From NCBI GenBank assembly GCA_027924585.1, contig BSBM01000442.1, forward strand, positions 5,952,001-6,016,000: 64,000 nt of DNA, given 5' to 3'. Numbering within the stretch: the stretch's first letter is position 1; each line of letters starts with the position of its first letter. The DNA is from Larix kaempferi (taxonomy: Eukaryota; Streptophyta; Pinopsida; Pinales; Pinaceae). The notes beneath the pieces are model-generated. The model was not told the origin of the DNA and made no database searches. It saw only the letters and a list, made by a program, of their open reading frames with translations. This document shows positions 1 through 11,649 of the stretch, one piece after another. Made by a program: the position numbers and the translations under genes.

Positions 1-260
1 TTGCAAAATGAATATAAGTGTTTTTATGCCTATATATTTACTTATGCACTATATTAATTCAATGATTGTTGATATGCTGTATGCATGAGTAATGTGTGTG
101 GATGTTTTAATTCCGCTGTGCATCATTTTCTTGTTTTCCATCTGCACACATCTCTTTTAAAGATATGAATCTAATGAGTGGGCTGAGTTTTATGTGAAAG
201 CCCCAGAGATTGCCATCAGGTACCCTTCCTTGCCTTGGATGGATGGGTAGGTACGTTACA
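1..260 (+). repeat. 5' LTR, 3' part only
   Basis: It aligns base for base with 7773-8032 and ends in TACGTTACA at 260, immediately before the PBS. The remaining roughly 1.08 kb of this LTR is outside the window. Confidence 0.9.
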
Positions 261-263
261 AAA

Positions 264-275
264 TGGTATCAGAGC
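264..275 (+). other. Primer binding site, initiator Met tRNA
   Basis: TGGTATCAGAGC begins three bases after the LTR end. This is the standard plant PBS complementary to the 3' end of initiator methionine tRNA, and it fixes the element as plus-strand. Confidence 0.93.
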
Positions 276-439
276 TGCTGGTTGCAGCATTGGGCCTTTA
301 TGGGATACCTATCATAGTTGCAGAGGTAAGTATGCTTCCTACTCAGCATTGATAGTTAAGAAAAATTTCAAAAATTTTCAAATTTTCAAAATTTTTCTAA
401 GTGTCTATGAGTTCTGCCAAAAACTGAGCCGACGAAAAA

Positions 440-1190
440 AAAAAAAACCTCGGTGAGTTCGTCCGCAACGGCGGAAGGATTCCGCAAATTGTTCCGCAAC
501 GCGGCAGGAAATCAATAAGTTCGCCGAAACTATGGAAGAACTTAGCGAGTTGTTCCGCAACGGCGGAAGAACTCGACAAGTTGGCCCGAAGTTGCAGAAG
601 TGCCTGGGGAAAGGAAAAAAAATTTCAAAAAAATTTCTAAGTGTTTTTGGCGGCCGGACTTGGCGAGTTGGCCCGAAACTCCGAAAGGAATCGGCAAGTT
701 GTTCTGCAACGCGGCAAAACAAATCAATAAGTTCGGTGGAAAGATGGAAAAAGTTTCAGAAAGAAAAGCTGAGTTTGATCGGAAGAACTCGGCAAGTCGC
801 CCCGCAATGGTGGAAGGACTTGGCGAGTTGGTCCGAAAAACTTTCTAAGTGTTTTCGGCGTCAAAGAGGAAATTTCGGGAGAACTTGGCGAGTTGCTCCG
901 AAACAGTGGGAGAACTCGGCGAGTTGCTCCGAAACAGTGGGAGAACTCGGTGAGTTGCTCCGAAACAGCGGGAGAACTCAGCAAGATGGTTCGAAACAGC
1001 GGAAGGTTTTTCTAAGTATTTTTTGGCATCCAAGAGAAAATTTCGGAAGAACTCGGCAAGTCACCCCGCAACGGTGGAAGGACTCGGCAAGTTGGTCCGC
1101 AATGGATCGGAAGGAAAAACTGAGTCTTTGACCGGAAGAACTCGGCGAGTTGGCCCGAAATAGGTTAGAAGAACTTGCTGAGTTGCTCCG
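440..1190 (+). repeat. 31-bp palindromic leader minisatellite
   Basis: Degenerate tandem units of about 31 bp are built around AACTCGGCGAGTT, a perfect 13-base palindrome, followed by GCTCCGAAACAG. The cleanest run is about 885-985, where three units follow one another almost unchanged. The flanks hold diverged units mixed with A-rich stretches. The apparent ORFs on both strands here come from the repeat. It occupies the untranslated leader where packaging or dimerisation signals would lie. Confidence 0.85.
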
Positions 1191-1314
1191 AAACAAGGAA
1201 TTTCAGCCATTTTTCAGAGAGATTTTTCAGGTGCCGAAAGTTGAAAAATTCCATGGAACTTGTGTGCCAGATTGCACGAAATTGAAGGATTTACAAAAAA
1301 AAAAAAAACGAGGG

Positions 1315-1374
1315 CACTGCCCTGGATCCGCCCTGCAGTGGCGTAGGGAAGCCACAAGGGGGCAAGCCCCCTTG
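1315..1374 (+). other. Two consecutive GC-rich hairpins in the leader
   Basis: CACTGC (1315-1320) pairs with GCAGTG (1335-1340). Just downstream CAAGGGGG (1355-1362) pairs perfectly with CCCCCTTG (1367-1374) across a four-base loop. They lie at the 3' edge of the palindromic minisatellite in otherwise AT-rich DNA, so they are candidate RNA dimerisation or packaging structures. That role is inference. Confidence 0.6.
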
Positions 1375-4300
1375 ACCCCCGTCATCCCCTAGAGACAGTC
1401 GTTGAAAGTGTGAAATGCATTCTCTATGCTTGGGAATGAGAAGCAGGAATTGCATAGAAGGGGTTGTGGAATCTCAGCAAGAGTAATGGGTTGTAATACC
1501 GATTATGGAGGATAAAAGGGAAATTCCTCACCTTAAACTATTTTGTTTATAGCATAAGAATTGCATATTTGGAAAATATCAAGAATGAATGTTATACACA
1601 AATGCTAATTCGTGAGAAGATTATAGCAAATGAATCCTTGTGTGCTTGGTAGGGAAGCCAAGAAAACGATCAGCTATGATGTGGAGGAGGAAATCCATGT
1701 CATGATGAGGAATTGGAAAGGGAGAATTCCTTAACTCCTCCATTGCTATTATATTTATATTTCCTGAGTTGTCTATACTGAAAATTATGGCATAGGGATG
1801 CTGGAAATGCAAAAGGATAGATAGATGAAGTGAATATGTACTAGATGGCATATTGCATAGTGCATGTGAAAATGTTTTTTTTTGCGTGTATATGATATTG
1901 CATATTAATAAAATAATGAGGTTTTACATATGCAATGAGCCACTTAAGATGATTATTGTGGTTGCTAATAATTAGTCATGTTCACATTGGTTGTAGGACC
2001 AAAGACAACTGAAGCATGGCTAAAGATGTGAATGGTGATTGTTGCCTATGACCAACAACCTTATGAAGAAAGGATGGTACAACAAATCTGTGATCATGAG
2101 GTTGGCAAAAGGACCGTGTAGCCTTGGTAAGAGGCCAACTGATCAGGTAATATCAAGCGATGTTAATAATAGCCATGCATATAATGGTAAATTATGCTTA
2201 ATTGCATGAATGATTGAAGGAGGATTTGGTAAGATGCCTTCAACTATGTTTAAACCATGTTGATTGGTTTGCATGTGGTATTGAGTGACCGAAAGTGAAT
2301 GTCAACCCACCAAGTATGGTGAGGATTGGGTAAGTAAAGGCAAGGATCCTGACACCCTATAGTTTCTTAGAAACCTCAATGCATTCATATGAAATTATAT
2401 CATGCCATCTGTGTATGTCGGTTGTGAGTTTAACAACCAAAGCAAGTGATGACTTATGGTATTGTTGTAGTGTATGTCATATGAGATAGGCATGGTTAGG
2501 CCATAATATGTTGGAATGCATAGTATTCATGGATTAATGCAAGGTTGTATTGAGGGGTATGCATTGAGTGAATGCACATTAAAATATTATGTAAATGTTG
2601 TGAATGTGCATGCATAAGTGTGGGTGCACATGTTGAGATGCATTGTGTGAATGCATGGATGTATATATATGTTTCAATGCAATTAGATAATCGATAAAAT
2701 GGTGAACCATTGTTAATACTGAGACCATTTCATGAGTTGCTGTGAATGCAGAAGAATGATTGCATGTGGAAGGTAGACATGTTGATGGGCTACCAAAGTG
2801 CTCTGTTGGAATGACAGAGTTGGATAAAAAGAATATGGCTGTGAAGTAATGAGTATTTAGAGTTTATTTAAATTGCATGGATAGTGTATCTGTGTCTTGC
2901 AATTCTATTATGACAATGATGCATATATGGAGATATACATTTCATTGCATTTCAAATGTTAATAGCTGAAGGTGTTTGAATTATTGTCTTATAATTCTGA
3001 GATCACTTCAGTAATTGTTGTAGCAATGAAAGGATTATATGCATAGATACTCACAACATGTTTGGCTGATTGAAGTTTCAGTTCTCAGGTAGAAAAGTCC
3101 TGCTTATGGCAATGAGGATAAGTCCATAGTAAAGACGAGATCTACCATGTGCAGAAGCCAAAGGTTATGAGAAGGTTCTCATGGTTGTAATTTATGCATG
3201 AAACAAATCTGAAAATTGTCTGGTTTAAGTTTATGAGAATAATCTCATGGTTGCAAACCTAATTTCTGTAGGAAAACAGATTTGTAGATTTCAGATTTGA
3301 GAATTTGCTTATAATTGCTAATGATTGTTTGGCTTATATAGAATTGTGCGAGGAGGACATGTTGTAGGTGGATGTTCATGTATGATAGCAAGGGTGAAAC
3401 CATAATGGACAGAGTGATACCACTTACGAGAGCCAAACAATATGAGGATAGCCTCAATGCTAAGCAAATCAATTTCTGTAAGAGACAGAATTGTAAATTC
3501 ATGTTGAATTTAATTATTAATGTTATTGATTGGTTATGAAACAATCATATTGGAGGCTTATTGCTAAATGTTGCTGACTGTTTGGCTATTTGATAAGTGT
3601 GCCAGGATGACGCATTGCAGGAAGACCAAGAGTTATGGTCTACCAAAGCCAAACCAGATGGGAAAGACCCCATGCTTTGGAAATGGGTTTCGGGTGAAAC
3701 ACCATTGATAATGTCTCAGCCAAACCGCATGTCGGTAAACCATGAAAGTGAGATGGTAAAGCTATGCCCAGAAGGCATGTGAGACACATCTGCAAAATGA
3801 ATGAGTATTCTGTGACCCTAGACAAGAACATGCATGTCTAAATTATTAGGGTTAATATGCAGAGCATGCTCTATCTTATTTATATCATTGCAAACTGCTT
3901 GAGTATGATTAAGGCCTACATGGCGCACATCAGAAAGGGGGTGCACACCTTTTCTGGTGCTAGGTCATGATAGGGTTTTCAATATTGACTACACCCTAAG
4001 GGAATGGACGCATTCCTGGTGTTTCAATACTTGGTAGTGAATGATATGGAATGTGGTTAAGAATTGAACATCAATATTGATGAGCTCGCTTATCCTTCTT
4101 GTATTGTCAGCCTACATAGATGCAGATTGATACTGCACATTAAAGAGAAATGTGAAGAAGGGTACGCAAAGGGACTGTATGGGAATTGGCAACCTTTATA
4201 TGCTCACGTGAAATATTACCAGAAGGGATGGACAGGCCCGAAGAGCTGTGTAATAAGAGAAGGTATCATCCTTGTGTGAGTAGGGGTCATGTTAACCTGC

Positions 4301-4410
4301 AGTCAAGAAAGTCACCTATAAAGTTCATAAAAGGAACCACCGATTTGCACAAGAGAAGGAGTGGCGTCCTTGTATAAATGAAGAGTTGATGTGTGTGAAG
4401 GGTTATGGTG

Positions 4411-4692
4411 CAAGAAGGTGTGGTGACATTGGTAAATGCATAAAATCTCTACTGAGACAGCAGTGGGAGGGCGGGCACCAAGAACTAATTGAAAACCATG
4501 AGATGCCTATGGATCCATAGTAGAGCCTTGACCTATAATGGTCAGATGGTACAAGAAAGTGTGGTGGCATTGGTAAAGGCATAAAATCTCTACTGGGAAA
4601 GCAGTGGGAGGGCGGGCGTTGAGGACTGATTGAAAACCCTGAGATGCCTATGGCTCCATAGTAGAGCCTTGACCTATAATGGTCGGTGGCGC
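4411..4692 (+). repeat. 141-bp tandem duplication
   Basis: Two adjacent copies, 4411-4551 and 4552-4692, both contain GCATAAAATCTCTACTG, GCAGTGGGAGGGCGGGC and CATAGTAGAGCCTTGACC. They differ at scattered sites only. Confidence 0.85.
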
Positions 4693-5052
4693 AGTTTCCT
4701 TCCATTGGTCGATGACCTAGACAAATGTGTTGGCTCAGCACTGGAGAGGGCCAACCAGGTATGGGACTGGTTGGGCACCACCAAATGCTTGGTAAATCCA
4801 GCCGATGGGGAGGCGTATTGGTTAAGCATTAACTATATCCAAGTCCATAGGCGACCCCAAGGCTTGCAAAGCGAAGTAGGATCCTGTGGACAAGAGGGGA
4901 AACACACAATACAGATAAGTATTCGTTTTCATTTATGTCTTGTTAGGAATAATGAAGATTTTAGGTATAAGTCTTCTAACAGCTAAGCTAATACACTATT
5001 GTTTCTTTGTTGGAAACCTTGGTCATTGTAGGAAGGCAAGACCCTGAAAGAC

Positions 5053-5216
5053 TATAAATTGCTGGTAAATCCAGAGAGTAAATGAGTGGGCAATATAAAT
5101 TGCTGGTAAATCCGGAGAGTAAATGAGTGAGTGATATAAATTGCTGGTAAATCCAGAGAGTAAATGAGTGGGCGATATAAATTATTAACAAATCCAGGGA
5201 GTAGCTGGTTGAATGC
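5053..5216 (+). repeat. 41-bp tandem repeat, four units
   Basis: TATAAATT recurs at 5053, 5094, 5135 and 5176, an exact 41-base period. Each unit holds GGTAAATCC-AGAGAGTAAATGAGTG. The fourth unit is diverged. Confidence 0.88.
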
Positions 5217-6682
5217 TATAAAGTTCTTGATAAGTTCATAGAGTGACTAGTTGGGCATTAATTACTTGATATGGTAAAGCAGCGTGTACGCTGGCCCAAC
5301 ACCCCTTAAACAATTGATAAAACCAGTCGGAGCACTAGCCTAGCATATTGCTAAAGGAAATGATTGATAAACCCAGTCGACATACTTGCCTGGAATTGCC
5401 TATTCGGATGATTGTGGAGTAGCCTACATGCTGGCCCAACATTCGTTATTGTGTTCACGGGAAATCCAAGGCTCGTAAAGCAAAGAAGGATCCCGTGGAA
5501 TAAAGTGAAGACATCCAATACAGATAAATATTCAGTTACCTTGCAGCTTCTTGCTTATGAATATACGTGTGTATATGATTTGGTTATGATTTTTAAAATC
5601 TTGTTTAGAGATAAACCCTATGAAAATGAACTAAACATGTGAATTGATTCAATGTTTGAGTGTAGGTATTGCTGGAAGCAAGGATTATGAAGGCATCCTA
5701 GAGATGCATGTGGACACGTGACCGTCTTAAAGAGCTCAGTATGAGCAGTAATGAAAGATGGTGCTAGTGGATACGAGTGGATCCTAGCAGCCAATAATGG
5801 GAAGGGTGCCCTAGCTGAAAATCCATATACAGACCTTAGACACTAAGTGTCATAGCCAAGAAGGGAAAGTCAAAGCATTCACATTGAAATGAAAGAGACT
5901 AAGGAGCATGAAACCACAACGATGGTGTAGCTCCATAATAGAACAAAACTAAGAGGGAGAAACTCCTACTCTTCTCTTTCCTTTTGATTGATGCATTTAT
6001 AAAACAAAAGATTGTTGAGTGCATATCATGGCTGAAAATAGATTGTGTTTAATTGCTTGAGATGAATTGTGAATGCTGAAATAGTAAATTTCCTGTGAAA
6101 AGATGAACATGAATGAGTTCATGTGTATGTTGGGAAAGCATGAAAAGTGTGGAAGTCCCATGAATAAAGCATGGACATTCCATGTCAATTGGGAAAATAA
6201 TTGACTAATCTTAATGTTTATGTTATGCTTGTCCTAACAAAGAATTCCCATGATGAATTTCACAGGTAAGAAAGTGAAACAATTGGTTGCAGCCGGCACA
6301 AGAAAGTGTTGCTAGTAAGCAAAGTGAGAGCCAGTTGTGCACCTTGATCATGGAAGCAGACCAAAAGCTATTTGTTTTGGTTGGAAATCTTCCTCAATTA
6401 GTTACCAGGACAGCAAGAAAGATGGTAGCCATGGAATTTCAGACTTGTAGGTCAGCTGGAAGGGTAATAAAGGAAAGGGATTGCTGTGGAGTAATTCCCA
6501 CCTGCAGAGATGGAAGATCAAAGCTAGTAGGAGCAACTTGAGGAAGCCAAAGGACTTGATCCTGAAAGGTCAAAGTAAAGAGATGAAATGCAGGACAGAC
6601 CTGCCACCAGTTGTGAATTTTGGACATGTGTAAAGTGGGTATATAATCTGAAGTATTGGAACACCGAGGACGGTGTTATTCC

Positions 6683-6695
6683 AAGGGGAGGGGAA
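6683..6695 (+). other. Polypurine tract
   Basis: AAGGGGAGGGGAA is all purine and touches the TGTAACG start of the 3' LTR, as expected for the plus-strand primer of an LTR element. Confidence 0.9.
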
Positions 6696-8032
6696 TGTAA
6701 CGTCCCCATTATTGACCCCCTTACATTCAAATGTAATTGATGTAATATTGTTATGAAATCATGGTGAGGAGCTCAAGGTCAAGGCCCCGCCATCGATTTA
6801 GTGATGCATATAGCTTGTGTGCTAGCCAGGCACATTGGAATTTCAATATCATGTAAGATGCATTTTAATAAAAATACCCACAACTAGCTATGCAATGCAA
6901 CAAAGAGACAGGGGCATGATTTTACAAGGAATTGGGGGGGGGAAACATTCAAACCCTTGAGCCAACCAAGTCAAGCCAAGTGTCAATGAGAGAACCCATC
7001 AAACCCTCAACTACCCATGTTGAGTTTTGTACCCAATCATTGATTTCTCCCAAGAGTTGGTTGAGGTAGTTAATGCCTTGGGGAATGGGAGGTATGGCTA
7101 TCCAAATTCGGGTATGGGCAAGCCACCCTGCATGGAAAATCATGTTTGTCTCCTTGGGCAAGAAAAGAGCCACTAAATTGCTCTCTAGGGGATTATTCAC
7201 CATTACCTTGCTCTCTCATGCAGCTCTAGCTGCCTGGGCGTTTTCCTCCCTGGGTTTTCTGTGTTCCCCTTCATCTTTTAGCTGGGAATGGGCGATTTTG
7301 TGTTGATTACTAGGGGGGAAGAGAACATAATGTTTTTGGGTCTTCCTGGAGGTTGTTTAGGCCATGGGAAAGGATCATAATCAGTGGCAGAAATCGGTTT
7401 TGCTCCCTGGGGTTGATTTCAAAATTCCACAGTTCGTTTGGGTGAACCACGAGTTGGGAGAGCCAATGTGGTCCCTGTGTTGGGAGTACCTCTGAGGTAA
7501 ATGTGTTGGGGTATGGGTAATGGGTAATCCATTGTTTTGGCTTGAGCTTGAGAGTAAGCATCCAGGGTTCAAGTGTAGCCTGATAAACCCAATTGGACTG
7601 GCTTGTCTGAGATGAAATGGTTAAGGGGCTGTGTGTGAGCTTGAATGTCCCCTTTTCCTTGTGAGAATCATGCCCAGCTCGGGGGTGGCCTTCAGACGGA
7701 TTCAGTATAAGCTATCGAAGAGCCTATGGTTGGGTGGAACGTTGCAGCGACATAGCTAGTTGCTTGGGGCAGTTGCAAAATGAATATAAGTGTTTTTATG
7801 CCTATATATTTACTTCTGCACTATATTAATTCAATGACTGTTGACATGCTGTATGCATGAGTAATGTGTGTGGATGTTTTAATTCCACTGTGCATCATTT
7901 TCTTGTTTTCCATCTACACACATCTCTTTTAATGATATGAATCTAATGAGTGGGCTGAGTTTTATGTAAAAGCCCTAGAGATTGCCATCAGGTACCCTTC
8001 CTTGCCTTGGATGGATGGGTGGGTACGTTACA
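6696..8032 (+). repeat. 3' LTR, complete (1337 bp)
   Basis: It starts TGTAACGTCCCC after the PPT and ends TACGTTACA. The terminal 260 bases match positions 1-260. The ends form a 7-bp inverted repeat (TGTAACG/CGTTACA). A target duplication cannot be tested because the other flank is outside the window. Confidence 0.9.
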
Positions 8033-10394
8033 ATATATTCCCAGCTAATTGTGTCAAAAGCTTTTGAAAGATCTAGTTTAATAAGAATACTTGGAGTTCT
8101 GGTCGTTCTGAGACAGTGAACCACTTCGTGAGCCAAAATGATGTTGTCCATTATTTGTCTTCCTTCCACATATCCCATTTGCTTCAGGGAGTTAAGGTGC
8201 GAAAGAAGTGGATTCAGTCTCATCACAATGAATTTTGTGATAACTTTGTAGATGACGTTGCAGAGAGATATTGGCCTGAAGCTTTTAGGATCCTCTGAAT
8301 TGTTTTCCTTGGGGATAAAATAGATTTTGTCGAAAGCTTTTGAAAGATGTAGTTTAATAAGAATACTTGGAGTTCTAGTCGTTCTGAGAGAGTGAACCAC
8401 TTCGTGAGCCAAAATGATGCTGTCCATTATTTGTCTTCCTTCCACATATCCCATTTGCTTCGGGGAGATAAGGTGCGAAAGAAGTGGATTCAGTCTCATC
8501 GTGATGAATTTTGTGATAACTTTGTAGATGATGTTGCAGAGAGATATTGGCCTGAAGCTTTTAGGATCCTCTACATTGTTTTCCTTGGGGATAAAATAGA
8601 TTTTGTCGAAAGCTTTTGAAAGATCTAGTTTAATAAGAATACTTGGAGTTTTGGTCGTTCTGAGAGAGTGAACCACTTCGTGAGCCAAAGTGATGCTGTC
8701 CATTATTTGTCTTCCTTCCACATATCCCATTTGCTTCGGGGAGATAAGGTGCGAAAGAAGTGGATTCAGTCTCATCTTGATGACTTTTGTGATAACTTTG
8801 TAGATGACGTTGCAGAGAGATATTGGCTCGAAGCTTTTAGGATCCTCTACATTGTTTTCCTTGGGGATAAAATAGATGAAGGTAGCAATTAGAGCAGAAA
8901 GGACCCCCATCGTTCACCTAAAATCCTTCACCAGTTTCCAAACTTTTGCCCTGACAATGGACCAATAGTGGTGGAAGAAGTCTGAGGTGAAACTGTCCGA
9001 GCCTAGTGATTTCCCTGGAGACATTTCTTTCATGGCTATATCGACTTCTTCTTGTGTTATAGGTTTCATCAATGCCTCATTCTATTCTTTTGAGACAAGG
9101 GGTGGAATATGTTTCATGATTTTGCTTATGGCTTCCGATCTATCCTTGATTGGCTCCTTCATAAGATCCTTGAAGAAGTGATCCAGTTCTCTTCAATATC
9201 CTTTCTTTTCATGGCCATGCCTCCCTGAGGGGTTTTTAGCTCGTGAATTTTATTAGTATGCCTCCTCTGAATGGTGGCTTGGTGGAAGAATCTAGTACTA
9301 CGTTCACCCTCCTTGAGCCATTGGAGTCACGATTTTTGGTGCCACAATATCTCTTCCTTATGAAAACGATCCACAATATGTTGGGATAGATATTGCTATT
9401 TTTCGATGAGGTGCTCTATTCGTCCCTGGAGACTGATTTCCTGTTGAGTCTGCCTCATTTTCTCTTCTAGTTGTCGTTAATCCTGAAAAATATTGCCAAA
9501 ACTGGTTTTATTCCAATGCTTAAGATTTTGCTTGAGGCCTTTGAGCTTATGTTGGAATATGTACATTAAAGAGGCTCGATGAATTGTCGATTCCTCCCAC
9601 CATGTGCCAATGTTGTTTTGGAATTCTTTATTGGAGAGCAAATATTTTTCAAATCTAAAGGGATTTTATAGTGGGGGGCCACCGCTGTTTATGTTGAGGC
9701 CTATAGGTCAATGATATGAATCACTAATCGGGATGATGGAAGCCTCTATGGATGCTCCTGACATGAGGAGAGAGTCACAAATTAGGAATATATCAAGTTT
9801 GTAGGCAATCTGCTAAGAGCTCGATCGTCTATTGCTCTAGGTGCAAACTCCATTGGTGCTCTCCAGGTCGATCATGTTAAGATCTTGGATAGCTTCACTA
9901 AATCTTATACTGTCTGTTTCTAGTCGTCTGATCCCCCCTTACTTCTCATTGAGCGAGATAATCATGTTGAAGTCCCCTGCAACAATCCATTGCTTCTCTT
10001 CAACCACACTTTTGATGTATCTTAGATTTTGCAAGAAGTTGAGCTTCTTCGGAAGGGTTTGAGGCCCATAAACATTAGTTATTATTCTTTGAATTCTTGA
10101 ATTCATAGTTTTGAAGGAGATTGAAAGAGTCCACTGCGTTGAGAAGGAGCTGTGGACTTCTATTGAGTTAGGGTTCCATACAATTGCCATACATCCCAAA
10201 GCTCCACTTGCGTCTCTAGTGATGATTTCTCCATTGTGCCAACATCTTTTCAGAATCTTCCTAGCTTCCACAGTGGAACATTTGGTTTCATGTATCAGGA
10301 AAATATCTGGTTATTCTTCAGCAATGCACTTCATTAAGAGCCTTCGTTTTCTCCCGCCGTTAATGCCTCGAAAATTCCAAGATTGCATCTTCAT
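8033..10394 (-). pseudogene. LINE copy 1 ORF2 (endonuclease + RT N-terminus)
   Basis: It starts at an ATG at 10394, four bases after the ORF1 stop. The N-terminal endonuclease shows WNFRG, a HETK-type glutamate, NVYGP and AGDFN, with a disturbed S-D-x-x-H motif near 9.72 kb. RT blocks follow: a PGKSLGSD stretch near 9.0 kb, FIPKEN, FRPISLCN, GRQIMD and DLSKAFD. There are in-frame stops and at least one frameshift between 10271 and 8910. Everything after motif A, including the catalytic x-x-DD box, is missing at the LTR junction. Normal role: nicking target DNA and reverse-transcribing LINE RNA. Confidence 0.88.
8049..8876 (-). repeat. In-frame triplication of a 92-codon RT segment
   Basis: Three head-to-tail copies of 276 bp lie at 8049-8324, 8325-8600 and 8601-8876. 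Each encodes the block from FIPKEN through FRPISLCN and GRQIMD to DLSKAFD. Because 276 is a multiple of three, the frame stays open through all three copies (311-codon frame, 7975-8910, whose last codons run into the LTR). Adjacent copies 8325-8600 and 8601-8876 differ at about nine sites. The native sequence continues past motif A only in the leftmost copy. Confidence 0.93.
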
Positions 10395-10398
10395 TGGA

Positions 10399-11295
10399 TC
10401 AGATTTTGGGTTGGAGTGGGGAAAAAGTGCGCGTTAGCACTTCCATTTGTCCTGAGTTGACCAAGATGTGCCCAAATTCCTCAATCAGTTGCTTGGTGGT
10501 TTTCTTCCTTTCTTTTTTTTCATTCCTTAAGCTCTTCTTGCTAGGTTTGTTTGATCCATGTACCACCCCTAGGTTTGACTGTGCCCTGGCTGCTTCCCTT
10601 GCCATGGAGTTGAGAAATACCTTGTGTACTTTTTCCAGTTGTTCCATTGGAACTGCTTGGTAGTCTCTTTTGGGACAAGCTTCCATTATGTTTTTCAAGT
10701 TGATTCCAACAAGTTCATTGTCATCAAACTCTGATTCTAGATCCACTCCGTCATCCTTCGTTCTTTCCCGCCGAGCTTCCTCTCCTTCTTGCCCTTCTGG
10801 TGTAGCCTCTGGATCTGGGGGAAAATCTTCAAACCTATTTTTCGAGATAAAATTTTTCCCTGCTTGGCCCCTTGTGCGCTTGTGAGATGCTCTTTTCCTC
10901 CCTTGAACCGACTTGAAACTCTCCTTGCTCTTATTCATAGGGCCATCAACTGGTTTGGGAAGGACATTAAGCGGATAACCTCTGAAAAGATGCCCATGGA
11001 TGTGGCATTTCCTACATCTGAACGGAATGTGCTCATAGTCGATGGTCTGGATCCAGTCTTCATCGTTCCTAGTGAGACATATCTCCCTGGGGAGAGCTTG
11101 CGATATATTGAGGTAAACACAGATCCAAGCATATGAAGTATATCGTCCAACTTTGATTTCCTCTGAGATTTTTACAAACTTCCCAAGGGGATTGCCTATT
11201 CCCTCCAGCGTTTTAGGCAACCAGAACTCCAGCGGCAGGGAGTAGAACCGTATCCATACCGGAGCGTAGGTGATGTCTTCTTTATCAGGGATGAA
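10399..11295 (-). pseudogene. LINE copy 1 ORF1 (gag-like, zinc knuckle)
   Basis: A frame open for 298 codons follows a TGA at 11296-11298. The N-terminal part has VWIRFYSLPLEFW and GNPLGKF, typical of the DUF4283 RNA-binding region of plant LINE ORF1. Then comes a CCHC knuckle in which the last cysteine is tyrosine (C-x2-C-x4-H-x4-Y). The C-terminal half is charged and low complexity, rich in K, R and E. The product would bind LINE RNA. It ends TGA four bases before the ORF2 ATG. Confidence 0.8.
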
Positions 11296-11649
11296 TCATT
11301 CAGTCCAGTCACGGGGAAGAGGCCCGCAGAATTTTTAAAATGTAGTCTGTTTTAAAAAAAATGACTTTGAGATTGCAGAATAAGTAGTTTTTCAATGATA
11401 TCATGAACAGTCGAGGCATTCCGCAAAAGCTTTTGTCATTACAGGGAGCTAAAGCATATTCACATTTCTTCAGCGATTTGGAATATATACAATGTTGATG
11501 TTTCCAAAGTAACTATTTTACCACACATTAGCTGACATATTAACTGATCTGAGGTGTGTGTTGTCTGTTCTTTTGGTTGTAGCTGAAAGGATTAGTAAAC
11601 TGGTGAGTGGAAATTAAAGTATATTGAAGGAATAAAGAGGTCTCAATTG

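Larger units (their letters stand above)
1380..6682 (+). other. Interior of the LTR element, no coding domain seen
   Basis: About 5.3 kb of AT-rich sequence with many ATG-rich stretches but no open frame above about 120 codons and no retroelement protein motif. It contains local tandem duplications, annotated separately. Around 3100-3720 there are diverged copies of a segment with a conserved core near GAGAGCCAAAC or AGAAGCCAAA. Nothing supports a gene here. Confidence 0.6.
1..8032 (+). mobile_element. Non-autonomous LTR retrotransposon (LARD-like)
   Basis: The first 260 bases recur at 7773-8032 with no length change and about nine substitutions, so they are the ends of two LTRs. Between them are a PBS directly after the left LTR and a polypurine tract directly before the right LTR. 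The LTR termini are TGTAACG and CGTTACA. The roughly 6.4-kb interior has no recognisable gag, protease, RT, RNase H or integrase on either strand, which fits a large retrotransposon derivative mobilised in trans. About 3.5% LTR divergence suggests an insertion that is neither very young nor ancient. The start of the 5' LTR lies outside the window. The right end abuts LINE sequence, so the element probably inserted into that LINE. Confidence 0.85.
8033..11345 (-). mobile_element. L1-type LINE, copy 1, truncated at both ends
   Basis: The minus strand carries the 3' part of ORF1 (gag-like, zinc knuckle), then an apurinic-type endonuclease and the N-terminal part of an RT. The RT is cut at 8033 by the LTR element, just after palm motif A (D-x-S-K-A-F-D). 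The 5' side fades out near 11345. Frameshifts and stops make it inactive. Its proteins differ clearly from the second LINE at 15.6-21.9 kb, so it belongs to another family. Confidence 0.9.

Noticed and set aside
532-1131. 199-codon plus-strand ORF in the retroelement leader
   Set aside because: It is repetitive (RTRQV, SASCS) because of the 31-bp minisatellite, and both strands are open in several frames.
8116-8892. Three similar plus-strand ORFs starting MNHFVSQ
   Set aside because: They are antisense shadows of the triplicated RT segment.
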